Assembly (NCBI GenBank): GCA_021844355.1
Contig: JAKBTP010000146.1
Span: 1 to 11,438 of the forward strand
From: a bacterium
GTDB lineage: Bacteria > Chloroflexota > Dormibacteria > Aeolococcales > Bog-877
Direction: 5' to 3'
Length of the DNA: 11,438 bases
Within the stretch, counting starts at the first letter, position 1, and every line of letters begins with the position of its first letter. This document shows, piece by piece, positions 6,998-11,438 of the stretch. Under the pieces are notes generated by a model. That model was not told the DNA's origin. It ran no database searches and saw only the letters and a list, made by a program, of their open reading frames with translations. The translations under genes were made by a program, and so were the position numbers.

Positions 6998-7185
6998 GTG
7001 AAGCAGCCAGTTCATCCACGAAGTGCAGCGGCGCGCTGCGCTCGGCAGCATGCGAATGTAAGGCAGGCGGCGGGCCTGGCCTTCGCAAGTTCAAGCACCA
7101 GCCCGTCGCGCGCGGCACCACCTCTCATCTCGGCTCCCCGGCGGCCCGGCGCGGCCGGGCGCCCGTTGGTACCATCTCCGCCACC
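6998..7185. other. Remainder of the divergent intergenic gap
   Basis: Between the permease promoter and the TfoX-like gene I see no convincing gene on either strand and no tRNA or other RNA fold. It holds a 7-bp GC hairpin (GCCCGGC at 7144-7150, GCCGGGC at 7154-7160) and, at 7170-7175, a TACCAT box ten bases before the ATG at 7186, which could be the -10 element of the next gene. No -35 match is evident at the right distance. Confidence 0.45.
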
Positions 7186-7587
7186 ATGCTCAACCGTGTG
7201 GCGTCCGAGGATGCGGGGCCGGGCCAGGGAGGTAGAGGGGAACCACTTCCGGACCGGGTCGACGGCTTGAGCCGCCTCGCGTCCCGGTTCGCGGGCCGCT
7301 CTGAGACCGACCTCCCCGACCCCGGCGGCCGCAGGGGACGGTTCGGGGACGACGCCCTCAAGGTGCGCGGACGGATCTTCGCCCTGAGGAGCCGTGGGCA
7401 GCTGGTGTTCAGGCTGCCGGAGACGAGGGTCCGCCAGCTGGTCGCTCAGGGAGTCGGCGTTCCCTTCACCGCCGGCCGGGGGGTCGCCATGCGGGGCTGG
7501 TTGGCCGTCCCCACCCACGACCTCGAACTCTCGGAGAGGCTGGCCGAGGAGGCTTTCGATCACGTTCGCGGGCTCGGTCCCAGGTGA
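7186..7587 (+). CDS. Small TfoX/YjbR-like protein of unknown function
   Basis: This 133-residue protein has a C-terminal half resembling the TfoX N-terminal/MmcQ-YjbR type of small alpha-beta domain. GRFGDDALKVRGRIFAL (51-67) matches the family pattern of a phenylalanine-glycine turn followed by LKV-x-G-[KR]-[IV]-FA. It is followed by QLVFRLP, RVRQLVAQGVG, and GRGVAMRGWLAV before a final helix EEAFDHVR. The first 20-25 residues are rich in Gly, Pro and charged residues and look unstructured, so a later start such as GTG at 7198 is possible. The ATG has no Shine-Dalgarno but a TACCAT box 10 bases upstream. Its TGA is part of the AGGTGA ribosome site of the next gene, so the two are almost certainly cotranscribed. 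Function is unknown; the family contains competence regulators and uncharacterised DNA-binding-like proteins. Confidence 0.7.
   Translation: MLNRVASEDAGPGQGGRGEPLPDRVDGLSRLASRFAGRSETDLPDPGGRRGRFGDDALKVRGRIFALRSRGQLVFRLPETRVRQLVAQGVGVPFTAGRGVAMRGWLAVPTHDLELSERLAEEAFDHVRGLGPR
7582..7587 (+). promoter_or_regulatory. Ribosome binding site that fixes the oxidase start
   Basis: AGGTGA overlaps the upstream TGA stop and lies 7 nt before the GTG at 7595. It supports that GTG as the start of the lactate oxidase-like gene, although the open frame continues upstream. Confidence 0.65.
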
Positions 7588-7594
7588 TCCGGCA

Positions 7595-8764
7595 GTGACC
7601 CACTTCGCCGACTACCAGCAGGAGATCTACCTCCGGGGCAGCCGGGGCGAGGTCCCGGAGCTGCCCATGACCGCCACGGAGATGGAGGCCCGGGCCCGCG
7701 AGGTGATGACCTCCCGGGCCTACGGCTACGTGGCCGGCTCCGCCGGGCTCGAGCACACCGCCGGGGCCAACCTCGAGGCCTTTCGGAGGTGGAGCCTCGT
7801 ACCCCGGCAGCTCGTGGGGGTGCAGGAGCGAGACCTTTCCGTGGAGCTCCTGGGCAGAAGGCTGCCCACCCCGCTGCTACTGGCCCCGATCGGCGCCCTG
7901 GGGGCGGTGGCCGAGGCGGCCGAGGTCAAGGTTGCCCGGGCGGCCGCGGGCCTCGGGGTCCCGGTCATCCTTTCCACGGTGTCCAGCACCAGGATGGAGC
8001 GGGTTGCGTCCGTGCTCCAGGCGGCACCTGGGGGAGTGGGGTGGTTCCAGCTCTACTGGCCAGCCGACCGCGAGCTCGCCCTGAGCCTGGTGGGGCGCGC
8101 CGAGGCGGCCGGGTACTCGGCCCTCGTGGTGACGGTGGACACCTGGACTTTGGCCTGGCGCCCGCGCGACCTCGCCAACGGCTACCTGCCGTTCCTCACC
8201 GGCGAGGGGCTGGCCAACTACCTCTCCGACCCCGTCTTCCGCTCCCGGCTGGCGGCCGACCCGGAGGCCGACCCGGCCGCGGCGATCGCGCTCTGGAGCC
8301 GTGTCTTCAGCCATCCCGGGCTGCGCTGGGAGGACATCTCGTGGCTGCGGGGCCAGACCCGCCTCCCCATCGTGGTCAAGGGGATCTGCCACCCGGAGGA
8401 CGCCCGCCAGGCTGCCGAGGCCGGGGCCTCCGCGGTGGTGGTCTCCAACCACGGTGGCCGCCAGGTGGATGGCGCGGCCGCCGCCCTGGATTGCCTTGGG
8501 GAGGTCGCCGGCTCGTCCCCGCCCATCCCCCTCCTCTTCGACTCGGGAATCCGGTCAGGAGCAGACTGTGCCAAGGCCCTGGCCCTCGGTGCCCGGGCGG
8601 TGCTCATCGGCCGCCCCTACGTGTATGGGCTGGCGGTGGGCGGCGAGGAGGGGGTCCGGCATGTCCTCCGCTGCCTGCTGGCGGAGCTGGACCTGACCCT
8701 GGGGCTGAGCGGGCATGCCCGGGTGTCCGACCTCTCCCCGGCGTCCCTGCGCCGCGCCAGCTGA
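7595..8764 (+). CDS. FMN-dependent alpha-hydroxy-acid oxidase, lactate 2-monooxygenase-like
   Basis: This 389-residue flavoenzyme aligns along its whole length, as I recall the family, with mycobacterial L-lactate 2-monooxygenase: FADYQQEIY at the N-terminus, YVAGSAGLEHT (45-55), APIGA (97-101), QLYWPADRELA, VVTVDTWTLAWRPRDL (178-193) and NYLSDPVF (208-215). The catalytic segment is SNHGGRQVDG, with base H286 and substrate-binding R289. Other active-site residues are Y45, D182 and K262, and LFDSGIRSGAD (314-324) and GRPYVYG bind the FMN phosphate. Glycine in APIG is the residue associated with monooxygenase or oxidase rather than dehydrogenase behaviour. Expected reaction: L-lactate plus O2 to acetate, CO2 and water, or pyruvate and H2O2 if it acts as an oxidase. 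It is cytoplasmic, with no signal peptide. It follows the TfoX-like gene by 7 nt. Confidence 0.9.
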   Translation: MTHFADYQQEIYLRGSRGEVPELPMTATEMEARAREVMTSRAYGYVAGSAGLEHTAGANLEAFRRWSLVPRQLVGVQERDLSVELLGRRLPTPLLLAPIGALGAVAEAAEVKVARAAAGLGVPVILSTVSSTRMERVASVLQAAPGGVGWFQLYWPADRELALSLVGRAEAAGYSALVVTVDTWTLAWRPRDLANGYLPFLTGEGLANYLSDPVFRSRLAADPEADPAAAIALWSRVFSHPGLRWEDISWLRGQTRLPIVVKGICHPEDARQAAEAGASAVVVSNHGGRQVDGAAAALDCLGEVAGSSPPIPLLFDSGIRSGADCAKALALGARAVLIGRPYVYGLAVGGEEGVRHVLRCLLAELDLTLGLSGHARVSDLSPASLRRAS

Positions 8765-8781
8765 GCTTGCCCCTCAGGTGG
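8757..8781. terminator. Possible bidirectional terminator between convergent genes
   Basis: CTGAG (8761-8765) and CTCAG (8773-8777) form a 5-bp stem with a 7-nt loop, extended past one G-G mismatch by CCA and TGG. The arms contain the TGA stops of both convergent genes, which are 9 nt apart. There is no T-run on either strand. Confidence 0.35.
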
Positions 8782-9784
8782 GCCGGCGACTCTCCCCGTA
8801 CCGGTACGAGGGGTCCGGGTAGCGGCCGCCGGCGGCGGCCCCCGGGGGAAAGAGGCTGGAGAGAGCCTGCACCTGGTCGTCGGTGAGGATGAGGGCCGCC
8901 GCCCCGGCGTTCTCCTCCAGCGTGGAGACCCGCTTGGTCCCGGGGATGGGAATGACGTCCTCGCCCTGGTGGAGCAACCAGGCGATCGCCAGCTGGGCCG
9001 GAGTCACTCCCAGCTCCATCGCCAACTTCTCCACCTGTGCCACCAGCTCCAGGTTGCGCTGGAAGTTCTCACCCTGGAAGCGGGGATGCTGGCGGCGGAA
9101 GTCGTCCTCGGCGAAGTCCTGGGGGGAGCGCAGCCGACCCGAGAGGAAGCCCCGGCCGAGGGGGCTGTAGGGGACTATGCCAACCCCCAGCGTGCGGGCC
9201 ACCCCCAGCACCTCCGGTTCGAGATCGCGGGTCCAGAGCGACCACTCGCTCTGCAGGGCGGTGATGGGGTGCACGGAGGAGGCCCGGGTCAGGGAGTCGG
9301 AGCTGGCCTCGGAGAGGCCAAGGTAGCGCACCTTTCCCTCCGACACCAGCTCGGCCATGGCCCCCACCGTCTCCTCGATCGGCACCTCGGGGTCGACCCG
9401 GTGCTGGTAGTAGAGGTCGATGTGGTCGGTCTCCAACCGGGCGAGGGAGGCCTCGCAACTGCTGCGGACGTACTCCGGGCTGCCGCAGATGGAGCTGCCC
9501 ATGGGGCCGTCGTGGCGGATGCCGAACTTGGTGGCCAGGAAGACCCGCGCCCGTCGCCCGCGCAGCGCCCGGGCCAAGAGGCGCTCGTTGGCCCCGTCGC
9601 CGTAGGCGTCGGCGGTGTCCAGAAAGTACACCCCCAGCTCCAGGGCGCGGTCCAGGGTGCGCAGAGACTCGGCCTCGTCTGCCGGCCCGTATGACTGGGA
9701 CATGCCCATGCAGCCCAGGCCGACAGCGGAAACCTCAGCACCACCCCGGCCCAGACGGCGGGTGGGGACGGTCGCCTGGTTCAC
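8774..9784 (-). CDS. Aldo/keto reductase (YakC/AKR13-like)
   Basis: This 336-residue NADPH-dependent oxidoreductase has a complete (beta/alpha)8 aldo/keto reductase layout. The catalytic tetrad is D56, Y61, K86 and H128, seen in YFLDTADAYG, ATKFG and DLYYQH. GLGCMGMSQSYG near the start is typical of the AKR13/YakC-like subgroup. YSPLGRGFLSG and IPIPGTKRVSTLEENAGA form the loops that bind the cofactor's nicotinamide and phosphate. It probably reduces small aldehydes or ketones; the physiological substrate is unknown. The start is GTG at 9784, which has no Shine-Dalgarno but lies six bases behind TAAATT, so it may be a leaderless message as well as a readthrough product of the PPK2 gene that ends 25 nt upstream. 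It converges on the lactate oxidase gene. Confidence 0.9.
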   Translation of the reverse strand: MNQATVPTRRLGRGGAEVSAVGLGCMGMSQSYGPADEAESLRTLDRALELGVYFLDTADAYGDGANERLLARALRGRRARVFLATKFGIRHDGPMGSSICGSPEYVRSSCEASLARLETDHIDLYYQHRVDPEVPIEETVGAMAELVSEGKVRYLGLSEASSDSLTRASSVHPITALQSEWSLWTRDLEPEVLGVARTLGVGIVPYSPLGRGFLSGRLRSPQDFAEDDFRRQHPRFQGENFQRNLELVAQVEKLAMELGVTPAQLAIAWLLHQGEDVIPIPGTKRVSTLEENAGAAALILTDDQVQALSSLFPPGAAAGGRYPDPSYRYGESRRPT

Positions 9785-9790
9785 CTGGCC

Positions 9791-9796
9791 AATTTA
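9791..9796 (-). promoter_or_regulatory. -10 box for a leaderless aldo/keto reductase message
   Basis: On the minus strand TAAATT is followed by exactly six bases and then the GTG start. Transcription would begin on or beside the start codon, which fits the missing ribosome binding site. No good -35 is present, which is common for extended or weak promoters. Confidence 0.5.
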
Positions 9797-9809
9797 GCAG
9801 TGCCGGGGC

Positions 9810-10697
9810 TCAGCCGCCCAGCAGCTCCGCCCGGGCCCGGTCCACCTCCTCCCGCGCCGGGCCATCGGGGGCCGGGAGCCGCATGTCCAGCTGGGAGATC
9901 GCCTCCACCACCAGCCCCCCCACCAGCGCCCGGAGCTGGTACTTGTGGTCGGCGGGGACCACGTACCAGGGCGCCCGGCTGGTGGAGGTGGCGGTGATCG
10001 CCTCCTCGTAGCAAAGCTGATAGGCGTCCCAGAGGCGCCGTTCGGCGAGGTCCCCTGGGGAGAACTTCCACCACTTCCGCGGGTCCTCCAGCCGCTCCAG
10101 CAGGCGGCGCCTCTGCTCCTGCGGGGACACGTGCAGGAACACCTTGACCACCCGGGTGCCCTGGCGATGCAGGTGACGCTCGAAGGCGTTGATGTCCTGG
10201 AAGCGGCGCCGCCAGAACCGATCCGGCGGTGGGCCCGGCTCGGTGGGCGCCAGCAGCTCCGGATGCACCCGCACCACCAGCACCTCCTCGTAGTAGGAGC
10301 GGTTGAAGATCACGATCTCGCCACGAGCCGGCAGCCGCTGCTGGTAGCGCCAGAGGAAGTCGTGGGCCAGCTCCTCCCGCGACGGCTGCTTGAAGGCGTG
10401 CACGCGGCAGCCCTGGGGATTCAGACCGGACATCACGTGCTTGATGGTGCCGTCCTTGCCGGCGGCATCCTGGGCCTGGAGCACCACCAGCACCGAGTGG
10501 GTGGCGCTGGCGTACAGAAGCTCCTGAGCGTGCTCCAGCTCCTGCACGAACTCGGCCAGGTCCTCCTCGACCAGCTGCCGCCCGCCCTCCCCGTCGGGCC
10601 ACCGGGTCCGAACCCGGTCGGTGGGCCTTGAGGCCAGACCGGCCGCCAGGCCGGGGCTCACCCGCAGCTCGCGGACCAGCTCCCGGGGCAGCCTCAC
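9810..10697 (-). CDS. Polyphosphate kinase 2 family, class III-like
   Basis: This 295-residue PPK2-family phosphotransferase moves phosphate between polyphosphate and nucleotides. Walker A is DAAGKDGT (77-84) and Walker B is IVIFNRSYYEEV (128-139). The stretches KHVMSGLNPQGCRVHAFKQPS, LVVRVHPELL and later KWWKFSPGDLAERR with TSTSRAPWYVVPADHK cover the lid and polyphosphate-binding elements. The combination of NPQGC, NRSYYEEV and VVRVHP resembles class III enzymes, which can phosphorylate both AMP and ADP. The start is taken as GTG at 10697: AGGGGG lies seven bases upstream and the protein then opens with RLPRELV, as family members do. The frame stays open further upstream but has no family resemblance there. 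It is followed 25 nt later by the aldo/keto reductase and is divergent from the epimerase gene. Confidence 0.9.
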   Translation of the reverse strand: MRLPRELVRELRVSPGLAAGLASRPTDRVRTRWPDGEGGRQLVEEDLAEFVQELEHAQELLYASATHSVLVVLQAQDAAGKDGTIKHVMSGLNPQGCRVHAFKQPSREELAHDFLWRYQQRLPARGEIVIFNRSYYEEVLVVRVHPELLAPTEPGPPPDRFWRRRFQDINAFERHLHRQGTRVVKVFLHVSPQEQRRRLLERLEDPRKWWKFSPGDLAERRLWDAYQLCYEEAITATSTSRAPWYVVPADHKYQLRALVGGLVVEAISQLDMRLPAPDGPAREEVDRARAELLGG

Positions 10698-10797
10698 GGC
10701 CCGGCCCCCTGATCCGCCTCCCAGGCCGGCTCCCGGATCTGCGCTTGGCAGCCCATCTGGCGATTGTCGCAGCGCCGGCTCCTGGCCGGTGGCGCGG

Positions 10798-10803
10798 TAT
10801 CGT
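10798..10803 (+). promoter_or_regulatory. -10 box for a leaderless epimerase message
   Basis: TATCGT lies exactly six bases before the GTG start at 10810, with no Shine-Dalgarno between. The spacing is the same as for the TAAATT box of the aldo/keto reductase, which supports a leaderless start. Confidence 0.5.
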
Positions 10804-10809
10804 GGCCCG

Positions 10810-11438
10810 GTGCCGGAAGCTCTGATCCTCGGCGGCACCGGGGCCATCGGGACGGCGGTGGCCAGCCGCCTGTCACAAGGCGGCTGGAAGGTGACCGTCA
10901 CCGGGAGGGATGCGGCCCACCTGGATGCCCCGCTCCAGGAGCTGGGAGTGCAGTTCCGAGCTGTGGAGCGCGCCGATCGGGAGGCGATCGCCGCCGCTGT
11001 GGGCCGGGGCGTGGACCTCCTGCTGGACTGCGTCTGCTTCACCGCCGCCGACGCCAAGACCGTCCTTCCCCTCCTGCCCCTGGTGGGCAGCCCGGTGATG
11101 ATCTCCAGCAAGGCCGTCTACGTGGACGTGGAGGGCCGTCACTCCAACTCCGACCAGCCCGCGTGTTTCGAGCGGCCGATCCGGGAGGACCAACCCACTC
11201 TCCCACCGGGCGGACCCTGGCCCAAGGACAGCGGAGAGGGATACGGCCGCCACAAGGTGGCCGCCGAGCGGATCCTCCTGGAGAGTGGCGCGCCGGTCTC
11301 GGTCTTGCGCGCCTCCAAGGTCCACGGCCGGAGGGCTCGTCCGCCCCGGGAGTGGGTCTTCCTGAAGCGCGCGCTGGACCGGCGGCCATGCGTCCTCCTG
11401 GCGCGCCAAGGTCGCGGCGTGGACCAGCCGAGCTCGGC
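10810..11438 (+). CDS. NAD(P)-dependent epimerase/dehydratase-like (extended SDR), 5' part
   Basis: The first 209 codons of a Rossmann-fold protein run off the right edge without a stop. The dinucleotide loop is GGTGAIG (residues 8-14), and the catalytic pair is Y145xxxK149 in YGRHKVAAE, preceded by the SSKAVY segment (99-104) that supplies the active-site Ser. This is the layout of atypical or extended short-chain dehydrogenases that act on nucleotide sugars or related substrates. The precise substrate cannot be told without the C-terminal domain. The start is GTG at 10810, directly at the beginning of the first beta strand (PEALILGG), so little or nothing is missing in front. It has no ribosome binding site but a TATCGT box six bases upstream. 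It is divergent from the PPK2 gene across a 112-bp gap that shows no other gene. Confidence 0.85.
   Translation, partial: MPEALILGGTGAIGTAVASRLSQGGWKVTVTGRDAAHLDAPLQELGVQFRAVERADREAIAAAVGRGVDLLLDCVCFTAADAKTVLPLLPLVGSPVMISSKAVYVDVEGRHSNSDQPACFERPIREDQPTLPPGGPWPKDSGEGYGRHKVAAERILLESGAPVSVLRASKVHGRRARPPREWVFLKRALDRRPCVLLARQGRGVDQPSS

Noticed and set aside
7012..7563. A 183-codon minus-strand frame opposite the TfoX-like gene
   Set aside because: It has no recognisable domain, while the plus strand shows a family pattern and is linked to the oxidase by a shared ribosome site.
8797..8808. A perfect 12-bp palindrome, CGTACCGGTACG, as an operator
   Set aside because: It lies inside the 3' coding end of the aldo/keto reductase (SYRYGES), far from any promoter. 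Chance or codon use is the simpler reading.
10698..10797. Start of the PPK2 gene further upstream, giving a 433-residue protein
   Set aside because: The added N-terminal residues overlap the divergent epimerase gene and show no PPK2 similarity. The GTG at 10697 has a ribosome site and fits the family start.
10873..11409. A 178-codon minus-strand frame at the right edge
   Set aside because: It is opposite the epimerase, whose GGTGxxG and YxxxK motifs and uninterrupted frame are convincing.

Overview
The window is about 11.4 kb of very GC-rich bacterial DNA. It is densely coding, with many GTG starts and one TTG start, overlapping genes, and start codons sitting directly behind TANNNT boxes as in leaderless transcripts. 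This fits a high-GC actinobacterium or a similar lineage. The lactate 2-monooxygenase and the type of ISL3 transposase remnant point the same way, but no marker fixes the taxon. No RNA gene, CRISPR array, phage gene or intact mobile element was seen.

Layout, left to right. (1) The 3' part of a FluG-type metal-dependent amidohydrolase (+), cut by the window edge. (2) An 860-bp gap holding the decayed body of an ISL3-family transposase. (3) A five-gene minus-strand block read right to left: APC-family permease, NodB/CE4 deacetylase of the cyclic-imidase/PgdA-like type, homoserine kinase (thrB), threonine synthase (thrC), and an AhpD-like peroxidase-related protein. It has a recognisable promoter, a structured leader and a strong hairpin between the first two genes. 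(4) A divergent gap of about 290 bp. (5) A plus-strand pair: a small TfoX/YjbR-like protein and an FMN-dependent lactate 2-monooxygenase-like oxidase. (6) A convergent minus-strand pair: PPK2-type polyphosphate kinase, then an aldo/keto reductase. (7) A divergent plus-strand NAD-dependent epimerase, cut by the right edge.

How the genes may work together: thrB and thrC overlap by 4 bp and give homoserine -> O-phosphohomoserine -> threonine. Homoserine dehydrogenase is not present. The permease and imidase-like hydrolase ahead of them suggest uptake and opening of a small nitrogenous compound, and the amidohydrolase at the left edge belongs to a family often found with glutamine-synthetase-like enzymes. 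That link is inference from proximity. The lactate oxidase, aldo/keto reductase, AhpD protein and PPK2 are ordinary carbon, redox and energy enzymes.

Nothing here amounts to a clearly new biological system. The points most worth a second look are the promoter and leader architecture, the 14-bp hairpin between permease and hydrolase, the imidase-like gene joined to thrB-thrC, and the uncharacterised TfoX-like partner of the lactate oxidase.
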